This document shows, in pieces, positions 46,339 through 54,984 of a DNA stretch of 64,000 bases. The DNA lies in contig JANMYM010000015.1 of assembly GCA_031382085.1 (NCBI GenBank), positions 98,398 to 162,397 on the forward strand, given 5' to 3'. The position numbers and the translations under genes are program-made. The number at the start of each line of letters is the position of its first letter. The first letter of the stretch is position 1. The notes under the pieces were generated by a model. It ran no database searches. It worked only from the letters and a program-made list of their open reading frames with translations, and was not told the DNA's origin. The stretch is from UBA964 sp031382085 (lineage in GTDB: Bacteria > Pseudomonadota > Gammaproteobacteria > Steroidobacterales > Steroidobacteraceae).

Positions 46339-48468
46339 TGCGACTTCGGCGATGACTTCGTCGGCGACGTTGCGCGGCACCTGGTCGTAGTGCGAGAACT
46401 CCATCGTGTACGAGGCACGACCGCTCGTCATGCTGCGTAGCTGGCCGATGTAGCCAAACATCTCCGACAACGGCACCAGCGCCACCACCGCGATGTTAGT
46501 GCCGCGTTCCAGCTGGTCCTGGATCGTGCCGCGGCGGCGATTCATGTCGCCGATCACGTCACCGAGGTGATCGCCCGGCGTCACGGTCTCGACCTTCATC
46601 ACCGGCTCCAGCAGCACCGGCGCGGCCTTGCGAATCGCTTCGCGGAAGCAGGCTTTCGCGGCGATTTCGAAGGTCAGGGCGTTCGAGTCGACATCATGGT
46701 AACTGCCATCGGTCAGGGTCGCCTTGAAATCCACGGTTGGGAAATGCGCCAGCACGCCATCTTCCAACTGGACGCGCAGGCCTTTTTCCACGGCCGGTAC
46801 GAATTCGCGCGGCACAGAGCCGCCGGTCGTTTCGTCGACAAACTCGAAACCTGCGCCGCGCTCCCGCGGTTCAAACGTGATCCACACTTCCGCGAACTGG
46901 CCTGAACCGCCGGTCTGTTTCTTGTGCACGTACTGCTCTTCGACACGCCTGGTGAAGGTTTCGCGATAGGCGACCTGCGGCTCGCCCATCGTGCCTTCGA
47001 CATTGAATTCCGTGCGCATGCGATCGAGCGTGACTTCGAGATGCAGCTCGCCCATGCCGCGCAGAATCGTCTGCCCGGTGTCGCGGTCGGTCTCGAGCCG
47101 CAGCGAGGGATCGGCACGTACCATCTTGCCCAGCGCTGCGCCGAACTTCTCCTGCTCGGTCTTGGTCTTGGACTGCACCGAGACGCTGATGACCGGTTCC
47201 GGAAAGCGCATGCGCTCCAGCACCACTGGGTTGTTAGCATCGCAGAGCGTGTCGCCGGTCTCGGTATCGACCAGCGAGACCAGCGCGATGATGTCGCCGG
47301 CGCGTGCTTCGTCGATCGGGTTGGCTTCTTTGGCGAACATTTCTACCATGCGGCCGATCTTCTCGCGCTTGCCGCGCGTGGTGTTCTGGATCGATGCGCC
47401 GCGTGCCAGCACGCCGGAGTAGACGCGCACGAAAGTCAGCGCGCCGTAGATGTCGTTGATGACCTTGAAAGCCAGCGCCGCAAACGGTTCGTCATCAGAA
47501 CATTTGCGCTCGCCCACCGGCTTGCCGTCTGCGTCGACCGTGTTGATGGCGGACACGTCGGTCGGGGCAGGAAGATAATCAACGACCGCATCCAGCACCT
47601 GTTGCACGCCCTTGTTCTTGTAGGACGAGCCACACAGCACCGGAGTGAAGGCGCCGGTGATCGTGCCCTTGCGCAGGCATTTGCGCAGCGTATTGGCGGA
47701 CGGGACCGAGCCATCGCCGATGTAAGCTTCCATCGCAACATCATCCTGCTCCAGGCAGGTGTCCACGAGTTCAGTGCGGTATTTCTCGACGTCCGCGAGA
47801 ATCATGCGATCGCTCGGCACTGTGATGCCGAGTTTGTCGGCCAGATCCGCGGTGACGTCGAGAGTCTGCCATTCGGCGTCCTTGTCGTCCGAATCCCAGA
47901 CCAGTGCCTTCATCTCGACCAGGTCGATCATGCCCTTGAAGTTATCTTCCGAGCCGATCGGAATCTGCACCGCCAGCGGCCGCGCGCCGAGACGCTTCTT
48001 GATCATGTCCAGGCAGCGCACGAAATTGGCACCGCTGCGGTCCATCTTGTTGACGTAGCACATGCGCGGCACGTTGTAGTTGTCTGCCAGGCGCCAATTG
48101 GTCTCGGACTGTGGTTCAACGCCCGCGACACCGTCAAATACGACCACCGCGCCATCCAGCACCCGCAGGCTGCGATTGACTTCGATCGTAAAGTCGACGT
48201 GTCCCGGAGTGTCGATCAGATTGATCTTCTTGTCGCGCCAGAAGGCCGACACTGCGGCGCTCTGAATCGTGATGCCGCGCTTCTGCTCCTGCTCAAGGTA
48301 GTCCGTGGTCGTCGACGTCTTCATATCCTTGGTGTCGTGGATATCGATGATCGTGTGTTTACGACCGGTGTAATAAAGGATGCGCTCGGTGGTCGTGGTC
48401 TTACCGGCGTCGACGTGGGCGATGATGCCAATGTTGCGGATGTCGGACAGGGCTGTAGTACGGGGCAT
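46321..48468 (-). CDS. fusA: Elongation factor G (stand-alone copy)
   Basis: Translocase GTPase of 715 aa. G1 AHVDAGKTTTTERIL, G3 DTPGHVDFTIE and G4 NKMD are intact, and domains II to V are complete, ending ASYTMEFSHYDQVPRNVADEV. The switch I region, from HD of VHDG-type to the EQEQ(R/K)RGITI motif, reads HDTKDMKTSTTTDYLEQEQ, five residues longer than in E. coli EF-G. No rpsL, rpsG or tuf is adjacent, so this may be a second EF-G. ATG at 48468; the frame continues open upstream to 49116, but that is antisense to ybiT. Confidence 0.95.
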   Translation of the reverse strand: MPRTTALSDIRNIGIIAHVDAGKTTTTERILYYTGRKHTIIDIHDTKDMKTSTTTDYLEQEQKRGITIQSAAVSAFWRDKKINLIDTPGHVDFTIEVNRSLRVLDGAVVVFDGVAGVEPQSETNWRLADNYNVPRMCYVNKMDRSGANFVRCLDMIKKRLGARPLAVQIPIGSEDNFKGMIDLVEMKALVWDSDDKDAEWQTLDVTADLADKLGITVPSDRMILADVEKYRTELVDTCLEQDDVAMEAYIGDGSVPSANTLRKCLRKGTITGAFTPVLCGSSYKNKGVQQVLDAVVDYLPAPTDVSAINTVDADGKPVGERKCSDDEPFAALAFKVINDIYGALTFVRVYSGVLARGASIQNTTRGKREKIGRMVEMFAKEANPIDEARAGDIIALVSLVDTETGDTLCDANNPVVLERMRFPEPVISVSVQSKTKTEQEKFGAALGKMVRADPSLRLETDRDTGQTILRGMGELHLEVTLDRMRTEFNVEGTMGEPQVAYRETFTRRVEEQYVHKKQTGGSGQFAEVWITFEPRERGAGFEFVDETTGGSVPREFVPAVEKGLRVQLEDGVLAHFPTVDFKATLTDGSYHDVDSNALTFEIAAKACFREAIRKAAPVLLEPVMKVETVTPGDHLGDVIGDMNRRRGTIQDQLERGTNIAVVALVPLSEMFGYIGQLRSMTSGRASYTMEFSHYDQVPRNVADEVIAEVAKARAS

Positions 48469-48639
48469 TGCGAGCTTCCAATTAACGGGGCCTATTTGAG
48501 GGCGCGAAGGATAGTGGAAATGCTCGGAATTTTCGATTTTCCGGTGGCTGTTTTTGTGAAATCGCGCCGCTTTGGGTCGCGCCACCCCCAAAAGCGCCCC
48601 GGAGAGGCCATTTTGGGAGGCCAAACCCCGCCACTCAGC

Positions 48640-48669
48640 TAGAATCGCGCCCCCTCTGCGCACCCCCCT
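48640..48669 (+). promoter_or_regulatory. Possible ybiT promoter -10 box
   Basis: In the 201-bp divergent gap between fusA and the ABC-F gene, TAGAAT at 48640-48645 is a fair -10 hexamer, 24 bp before the ATG at 48670. No good -35 is seen. The rest of the gap (48469-48639) shows nothing that I can name apart from a short TTTT-run near 48535. Confidence 0.35.
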
Positions 48670-50271
48670 ATGCTGTCTACCAACAATCTCACCATCCAGT
48701 TTGAAGCCAAGCCCCTCTTTGAAAACGTCACGGTCAAGTTTGCCGACGGCAACCGTTACGGCCTGATTGGCGCCAACGGCTGCGGCAAGACCACGCTGAT
48801 GAAGATCCTGGGCGGCGAGCTGGAACAGAGCAGCGGCGACGTCATGCTCCAGACCGGCCTCAGACTCGGCAAGCTGCGACAGAACCAGTTCGGCTACGAA
48901 GAGCAGCGGGTGCTTGATGTCGTGATGCAGGGGCATGGCGAAATGTGGGCCGCCATGCAGGAACGCGACCGCATCTACGCCAACCCCGAGGCAAGCGAAG
49001 CGGATTACATGCACGCGGCGGAGCTCGAAAACCGGTTCGCCGAGTACGGCGGCTACACCGCCGAAGCCCGTGCCGCCAGCATCCTGGTCGACGCCGGTAT
49101 CCAGCAGGATCAGCACGACGGACCGATGCGCGAACTACCGCCGGGTCTCAAGCTGCGGGTGCTGTTGGCGCAGGCGCTGTTTTCAAGCCCCGACGTCCTG
49201 TTGCTGGATGAACCGACTAACAACCTAGACATCCACTCGATCGGCTGGCTCGAACGGATCCTGAACGACTACAACGCGACCATGATCATCATCAGCCACG
49301 ACCGGCATTTTCTGAACCAGGTGTGCACGCACATCGCGGACCTGGACTTCCAGCAGCTGAAGATCTATCCGGGCAATTACGACGACTTCATGCTGGCCTC
49401 GACCCAGGCGCGTGCGCGCGTCGAATCCGCGAATGCCAAGGCCAAGGACAGGATCTCGGACCTGCAGGAATTCGTGCGACGGTTTTCCGCGAACGCCTCG
49501 AAGGCTCGCCAGGCGACCTCGCGCAAGCGGCAGATCGAAAAAATCAGGATCGAAGAGATCCGGCCTTCGTCGCGGCAGAATCCCTACATTCGCTTTGATC
49601 AGAAAGTGAAGCTGCATCGCTCGGCGGTTACCGCCGAAGGCCTGAGCTATCGTTATCCGGGCACCGATACCGATGTGTTCACGAATCTCAGTTTCACGAT
49701 CGCCGCAGGACAACGGGTGGCGATCATCGGACCTAACGGCATTGGCAAGACGACCGTGATGCGCTGCCTCGCGGGCGAACTGCATCCAACCAAGGGGCGC
49801 ATCACCTGGGTCGAGAATGCGCAACCGGGTTACATGCCGCAGGACCCGCAGGCCGAGTTCGAGGCGCGGATTGATCTATTTACCTGGATGTCGCAATGGT
49901 CCGGCAAGGCGGACGACGACCAGCTGGTGCGCGGCACGCTCGGCCGCCTGCTGTTCTCAGGCGATGAAACCAAGAAGCCGGTCACCGTGCTCTCGGGCGG
50001 GGAAAAAGGCCGCATGATCTATGGCAAATTGATTCTCACCAAGCCTAACGTCATGCTGATGGACGAGCCGACCAACCACATGGACATGGAAACCATCGAG
50101 TCGCTGCAGATTGGCCTGGAAAAATACCCAGGGACAATTGTGTTCGTGTCGCATGACCGGGAATTTGTCGGCAGCCTCGCCAATCGCATCATCGAAATCC
50201 TGCCGGGCGGGCGTATCGAAGACTTCCGCGGCACTTATGACGAGTACCTTGAAACCAAGAAGCTGACGTGA
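48670..50271 (+). CDS. ybiT: ABC-F family ATPase YbiT-like
   Basis: 533-aa soluble protein with two ABC domains, of the ribosome-associated ABC-F group. Domain 1: GLIGANGCGKTTLMKILGG, LPPGLKLRVLLAQAL in place of a canonical signature, and DVLLLDEPTNNLDI. Linker of about 80 residues with many Lys/Arg. Domain 2: IIGPNGIGKTTVMR, LSGGEKGRMIYGKL and VMLMDEPTNHMDM. Sequence and length fit E. coli YbiT better than EttA or Uup. Cysteine replaces Ser in the first P-loop (GANGCGKT). Confidence 0.93.
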   Translation: MLSTNNLTIQFEAKPLFENVTVKFADGNRYGLIGANGCGKTTLMKILGGELEQSSGDVMLQTGLRLGKLRQNQFGYEEQRVLDVVMQGHGEMWAAMQERDRIYANPEASEADYMHAAELENRFAEYGGYTAEARAASILVDAGIQQDQHDGPMRELPPGLKLRVLLAQALFSSPDVLLLDEPTNNLDIHSIGWLERILNDYNATMIIISHDRHFLNQVCTHIADLDFQQLKIYPGNYDDFMLASTQARARVESANAKAKDRISDLQEFVRRFSANASKARQATSRKRQIEKIRIEEIRPSSRQNPYIRFDQKVKLHRSAVTAEGLSYRYPGTDTDVFTNLSFTIAAGQRVAIIGPNGIGKTTVMRCLAGELHPTKGRITWVENAQPGYMPQDPQAEFEARIDLFTWMSQWSGKADDDQLVRGTLGRLLFSGDETKKPVTVLSGGEKGRMIYGKLILTKPNVMLMDEPTNHMDMETIESLQIGLEKYPGTIVFVSHDREFVGSLANRIIEILPGGRIEDFRGTYDEYLETKKLT

Positions 50272-50318
50272 CGCGTCAAGCGCATAATGCTGTCAGGCAT
50301 TTCGAGTGCAAATGCGCA

Positions 50319-51380
50319 ATGACATCGCCTGCTAACCTGACCGACCCGCTGGCAAATCGCAGTGCCGGCGCCTGGAACGAAATCGTGAGTCGTTTCCAGA
50401 AGCCATCGTCGCTGCGCGCGAGCTGGCAAATCCTGAACACGTTCATTCCGTACCTGCTGTGCTGGGTCGTCATGTCGTACACGATCGAAATCTCGTACTG
50501 GATTACATTGCCCATCGCGATCCTGGCCGCCGGCCTGCTGGTCAGGATTTTCATCATTTTTCACGACTGCGGGCACGGTTCGTTCTTCAAGTCCCGGCTG
50601 GCCAACAAGATCACCGGCTTCATATCAGGAATGTTGACCTTCACCCCTTATTACCATTGGCGCTGGGAGCACTCGATCCATCACGGCACCGCCGGCCAGT
50701 TGGATCGCCGCGGCACCGGTGACGTCTGGACCCTGACTGTGCGAGAGTATCTTGAATCTTCGCGATGGCGCCGTTTTGCGTATCGCCTGTCGCGCAATCC
50801 CGTAGTCCTGTTTGTGCTCGCGCCGCTTTATCTGTTCGTCGTTCGGCAGCGATTCCCCTCGAGTTCTGCGCAAGCGCGCGAACGACACTCGGCATACTGG
50901 ATGAACCTGGCAATCTTCGTGATGGCCGTCGGTTTGAGTGCGGTGCTAGGCATCAAGCATTATCTGCTGATTCAGCTAACAGTAACGAGCATGTCGGGCG
51001 CTGCCGGCATCTGGTTGTTCTATGTCCAGCATCAGTTTGAAGAAACCTACTGGGAGCGCGGCGAAGACTGGAGTTATATCCAAACCGCGCTCAAAGGCAG
51101 TTCATTCTATAAGTTGCCGCGTGTGCTGCAGTGGTTCTCCGGCAACATCGGCTTTCACCACATACATCACCTGAGCCCACGCATCCCCAATTACAACCTG
51201 CAACGCTGCCACGATGCGGATCCGGTGTTTCAGACTGTGGAGCCGATGACTTTTTTTTCGAGCCTCAAGTCAATTCCGGCACACCTGTGGGATGAGCAAC
51301 GCAGAAAGCTGGTCGGCTTTCGTCATATCAGGCAACAGCGCAAATTGCTCAAGCGCAAGAGCCGCGATACCCAGGCGTGA
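50319..51380 (+). CDS. Fatty acid desaturase
   Basis: 353-aa membrane di-iron desaturase. The three His boxes are present: HDCGH near residue 84, HSIHH near residue 121 and HHIHH near residue 284. Several hydrophobic spans lie between. I choose the ATG at 50319 (MTSPANLTDPLANRS). A GTG at 50268 overlaps the ybiT stop and would add 17 residues. It probably introduces a double bond into membrane acyl chains. Convergent with the pseudogene below. Confidence 0.9.
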   Translation: MTSPANLTDPLANRSAGAWNEIVSRFQKPSSLRASWQILNTFIPYLLCWVVMSYTIEISYWITLPIAILAAGLLVRIFIIFHDCGHGSFFKSRLANKITGFISGMLTFTPYYHWRWEHSIHHGTAGQLDRRGTGDVWTLTVREYLESSRWRRFAYRLSRNPVVLFVLAPLYLFVVRQRFPSSSAQARERHSAYWMNLAIFVMAVGLSAVLGIKHYLLIQLTVTSMSGAAGIWLFYVQHQFEETYWERGEDWSYIQTALKGSSFYKLPRVLQWFSGNIGFHHIHHLSPRIPNYNLQRCHDADPVFQTVEPMTFFSSLKSIPAHLWDEQRRKLVGFRHIRQQRKLLKRKSRDTQA

Positions 51381-51876
51381 TGCGATGTCCCAGCAGTTTC
51401 AGGGCGCGGGTCAGGTAGTGCGGTTTGCACTCCTCGTCGCTGCACAGCAATCCACGCCCTGTGCCTCGCACACAGCTAACGCGCCGAGGAAATTGGCGCC
51501 GGAACTGATGCCCTGGACTCGATGCCGTCCTGCCTTGTGGTCGGTGCGTAGCGTGGGCGAATTGGCGGTCTCGAGCGGCTGCGCGGGGACATCGCCAAAT
51601 CTTTCCCGCAGGTAGCGCCCGGCCCAACGCCGCGAACGAGATGCCCATATTGCCACTGCTCGCCTCGACGATGGTGTCGCCGGGGCGGATTTCCGCCTGC
51701 TGGCAGGCGCGCCGCAGTATGAACAGCGCCATGCGGTCTTTGATGCTGCCGGAAAAATTGAACGCCTCGTATTTCGCGTGAATGCGCTAGTCGCGCGCAT
51801 GAAACCGGCAGTGGATTTCAATCAGCGGCGTTTGCCCTACACCTTGCTGCGGTGACTCGATTTTTGCCAGGTACAT
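51381..51876 (-). pseudogene. Cysteine synthase-like PLP enzyme, disrupted
   Basis: From ATG 51876 the translation reads GQTPLIEIHCRFHARD, an in-frame TAG at 51787-51789, then HAKYEAFNFSGSIKDRMALF (PLP lysine in SIKDR) and IVEASSGNMGISFAALGRA. The frame is then lost, and downstream pieces GISSGANFLGALAVCEAQG and DEECKPHYLTRALKLLG lie in two other frames. All are collinear with the cysteine synthase/CysM family. At least one stop and two frame changes make this a pseudogene, with about half of the family length. Confidence 0.8.
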
Positions 51877-52054
51877 CGCACCCTGTCAGAGCGTCAGCTA
51901 TTGCCGCCATCGTGCGAGTGGCGTACAAACGCGGTATTACTCATTCATTGTCAGTACGCCGCTCTGGGCGCTGGCGCGATTAAGTTAAAACAAAGCCGCA
52001 CCATACGCGCAGGCGCACCGTGCGGCTGCTACAAAATGGCTGGAGAAAATTCCC
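51877..52054 (+). promoter_or_regulatory. Upstream region of the BNR protein with an inverted repeat
   Basis: An eight-pair stem AGCCGCAC (51994-52001) and GTGCGGCT (52020-52027) with an 18-base loop lies 28 bp before the ATG, followed by GGAG nine bases from the start. It could be an attenuator, operator or 5' leader structure. No clear promoter hexamers are seen. The rest of the gap is unremarkable. Confidence 0.35.
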
Positions 52055-53785
52055 ATGAAATTTGCAAGAACAGGACTTTTGGCGGCCTCCGTCGGCGCAC
52101 TGCTCAATGTGTTTGCGCTCGCGGCGCCAGCAACGGCCGACGCCGCCGGGAATCGTTTTCGCGCGACAATTCCCGATGGTGGCCAGGGTGAGGCTGGCGA
52201 GTTGCGCACGCCTCTGCAGTTCGAAGAAGAAGCCGCGAACAATCCGCTGGCCGGATCACAGGTGTTGTTTTCACGCTGCCGGCGCGCGCCGTTCGGCACC
52301 ACTGGCGTCTATGGCGTGATCACCGCTCCGGAACATGATGCGATTGTCGGCGACACCACCTTCAGCTTTTTGGACGGCTCCAGCTGCTATAACCCGCAGA
52401 ACGAGCAGAACGTCGTGATCAACCCGGCTAACAGCCTAAACGTGGTGACCTCGGCAAATGAATACCGCGCCGATGCGCACGCGGTTTATTACTCAACCGA
52501 CGGTGGACTGAGCTGGGCCAATGTCGCATTGCCGGGTTGGACGCCCTCAACCGGCGGCGCAGGACAATTCTCGCATCTGAACTCCTGTGGCGATCCGGTG
52601 CTCGCGTTTTCCCGGGACGGCAGCCGTTTGTACTACACGGGCCTGGTCTGCAACTTCGACAAGTCCCCGCGCACGATGTCGGGCGTCGCGGTTGCTGTGT
52701 CGACCGACGGCGGCGCAAACTGGTCGCCGCCGACCATGGTCGACTACCGTGCCAGCGGCGATTTTTTCAGCGACAAGGAATGGATTACGACCGGCCCTGG
52801 CAACACCGTGTACGTGACCTGGACCAAGTTCTATCAGGGACCGCGCGGCCTTGGCTACGTGCGGTCACCAATCGTCATGGCGAGCTCTGGCAACGGTGGC
52901 AAATCGTGGTCGTCCGTAAAGGAAGTGTCGGACGCGGCTCATCCGTACAACCAGGGTTCGCAGGTGGTCGTCAGCCGCGATGGTACCGTCTACGTTGCGT
53001 ATGAAGGATCGGATCCGATTACCGGCTACGCAACCGACCAGCTGGTTGTCGCACGCTCGGTGGATGGCGGTAAATCGTTTACTAACAGCCAGATCGCGCG
53101 TGTTTACGATGACCTGGACTGCTATCCATTTCAGCGCCCGGGTGCGCAAGGCCGGCAGACGCTCAGCTTTGAGCAGTTCCGCATCAACAGCTTCCCGTCG
53201 ATGGCTATCGATCCGACCAATGACAAACTGGCAATAGTCTGGGCCGACAATCAGGGGTCTGGAAACTGTGGCAACGGCGGTTTCGGCTTTACCGGAACGA
53301 CGTCCAACCAGGTCAAGCTCGTCACGTCTGCTGACGGTCTGGCCTGGACGGCACCGCGAACCATTACGACGGGCTCAGCTGACAAAGTCTACCCGTCGGT
53401 GGGTGCTAACGCCGGTCGCGTTGCCGTCGGCTATTACACGCGCGCCTATTCCCCCACGCCAACGAGCACCGATCGTCGCTGCGGCATCATGGAGCTCGAT
53501 ACCGTGACCGGAAACGTAGTTGCGCCGACGAATGCCGCACGAGCTGCGGCGGCGGTGTGCGTCGACTGGGCGCTGCGCTCCTCGACGGATAATTTTGCCG
53601 CCGAAACGCGTGCGACCGCCGAGTCGTCGAACCCGTATATCCTGTTCTCCGGATCGTTCATCGGTGATTACACCGGGACCGCTGTCGCGGCGAATGGCAA
53701 GGCGGTGACTGTCTGGACCGACTTCCGCGGCAATCCAGGCACAACATCGCCCAACCAGGACGTTGCGGTCCGAACAGAGCCCTGA
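52055..53785 (+). CDS. Secreted BNR/Asp-box repeat protein (sialidase-like fold)
   Basis: 576-aa protein with a Sec signal peptide (MKFARTGLLAASVGALLNVF, cleavage near ATADA/AG at residue 30). At least four Asp-box motifs of the type S-x-D-G-G-x-x-W/F are visible: STDGGLSW, STDGGANW, SGNGGKSW and SVDGGKSF, which indicates a beta-propeller. The sialidase catalytic set cannot be confirmed. Substrate unknown. It sits alone between two pseudogenes. Confidence 0.82.
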   Translation: MKFARTGLLAASVGALLNVFALAAPATADAAGNRFRATIPDGGQGEAGELRTPLQFEEEAANNPLAGSQVLFSRCRRAPFGTTGVYGVITAPEHDAIVGDTTFSFLDGSSCYNPQNEQNVVINPANSLNVVTSANEYRADAHAVYYSTDGGLSWANVALPGWTPSTGGAGQFSHLNSCGDPVLAFSRDGSRLYYTGLVCNFDKSPRTMSGVAVAVSTDGGANWSPPTMVDYRASGDFFSDKEWITTGPGNTVYVTWTKFYQGPRGLGYVRSPIVMASSGNGGKSWSSVKEVSDAAHPYNQGSQVVVSRDGTVYVAYEGSDPITGYATDQLVVARSVDGGKSFTNSQIARVYDDLDCYPFQRPGAQGRQTLSFEQFRINSFPSMAIDPTNDKLAIVWADNQGSGNCGNGGFGFTGTTSNQVKLVTSADGLAWTAPRTITTGSADKVYPSVGANAGRVAVGYYTRAYSPTPTSTDRRCGIMELDTVTGNVVAPTNAARAAAAVCVDWALRSSTDNFAAETRATAESSNPYILFSGSFIGDYTGTAVAANGKAVTVWTDFRGNPGTTSPNQDVAVRTEP

Positions 53786-54092
53786 TAATTCTGCGCGGAG
53801 ACGCCACGCCCGGGCAGAGTGGCGTCTCTACGCGGGGCTCTGCACGCCGCAACTCTCATCGGTCGATAATTGACTTTAATATTATATTTTAACATATTGA
53901 TTTTTCGATACTTATTTGTCTTCATAACGCTGTTCAGATACGCGACCTTCGAACCCGACGCGGCGGCACGGCACTGAACTTGTTAGCTCATCGCGTCGCG
54001 CTAGGCAGCCGTCGACGCAAACAGGACGGAATTCACCACGGTGGCGTCGCTCTGATGCAACCGCGCTTTTTCCAGATGGACGAACTTCAGGC
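53786..54092. other. Intergenic region with long hairpin and AT-rich patch
   Basis: The 307-bp gap holds a perfect ten-pair stem, GAGACGCCAC (53798-53807) with GTGGCGTCTC (53819-53828), around an 11-base loop. No T-run follows on the plus strand, so it is a poor rho-independent terminator. From about 53868 to 53930 the DNA is strikingly AT-rich (TTAATATTATATTTTAAC-like), contrasting with the GC-rich surroundings. No gene is visible. Confidence 0.5.
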
Positions 54093-54984
54093 ATGAACAT
54101 TCAACAGCTGTGCCGGATGATTGCCCCGGCCTGGGTGATCGCCTGCGTGGCCACTGTTTCTTTAGCCGGACCAGCGGCCGAAGTGGTGCCATCTGTGGCG
54201 CTGCCTGCGGGACCGGCCGCGCCCTACCTGCTGAAGCAGCATTTCGTCCTGTGGGGCTCCGCCATGGCCAGGCTGTCGCCCGGCAATGCGGCGGAACTGG
54301 ACACCCGAGGCGCTGCAGCGCGGCTGGAACTTGCGAACCGCCTGCCGACCACACCCTACGGTGCGTTTCCCTACCCGCTCGAAACGCGCTTTATCGACAT
54401 GGCGAACATGGCGAGCGGTTTTGGCGGCACGGGAACGTTCAAGACCCACCCTAACGACTTGGGCGATGGCTATCTTGATGCCGACTACAACGCCTGGTAC
54501 ACCGCCGATCTCTGGGACATGCTGACTCAGGAGGTGTTGATTCCCATCGGCATTCACCAGGCTGCGTCCGTTCGCACGCGGGAACCCGGTGGTCGCGATG
54601 GTTTTATCTGGGCTAACGCCGGCTATTACCCGACCCTGGATGACCTGGCGACAATCGAGTTGCTGTATCAGCGTGGCGGCGCCCATCAGGGCCGACAATT
54701 GTTGCATCGCCTGCTAACATTGGATCTGCTGGCTGCCGAGGCGAAGGACCCAGGCTCTTAATCTGATGTGCTGCCATTTTTCGTCCTACGTCGTCAGTCG
54801 CAGCAAGCAGCGTTTTCTGCTTCCCTGGCTGTCCGGATCGGGCTACAACGAGGTCACGCTGTTTCCAAACGGGATAATTGCGCTCCGAATGGCCAAGGCC
54901 GCCGAATTGCCACCGGGCGAGCAAGCTACATCGGACGATACAACAGCGACGCGGCGCGCCGTCGATCGGATGGTGCCATTTTGA
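54093..54984 (+). pseudogene. Decayed serine hydrolase (beta-lactamase-like) gene
   Basis: The first frame (54093-54761, 222 codons) has an export-type N-terminus and then phrases such as DLWDMLTQEVLIPIGIHQA and WANAGYYPTLDDLATIELL that I associate with the C-terminal half of large secreted beta-lactamase-like serine hydrolases. It ends abruptly. The next frame (about 54766-54984) continues RFLLPWLSGSGYNEVTLFPN and GIIALRMAKAAEL, which fits the C-terminus of the same family. The catalytic SxxK part is absent. I read this as internally deleted and frame-shifted. Family link is from memory of the pattern, so moderate confidence. Confidence 0.6.

Noticed and set aside
46924..48642. A 572-codon plus-strand open frame opposite EF-G
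   Set aside because: Antisense shadow of a highly conserved gene; His/Arg/Asp-rich translation without domain.
48469..49116. N-terminal extension of the EF-G frame of about 216 codons
   Set aside because: The extension is antisense to ybiT and EF-G homology begins exactly at MPRTTALSDIRNIG from ATG 48468.
54768..54980. In-frame upstream extension of the MttB-family gene to 54768
   Set aside because: The extra translation is Arg/Gln-rich without family similarity and overlaps the better reading in the other frame, which fits the C-terminus of a serine hydrolase.
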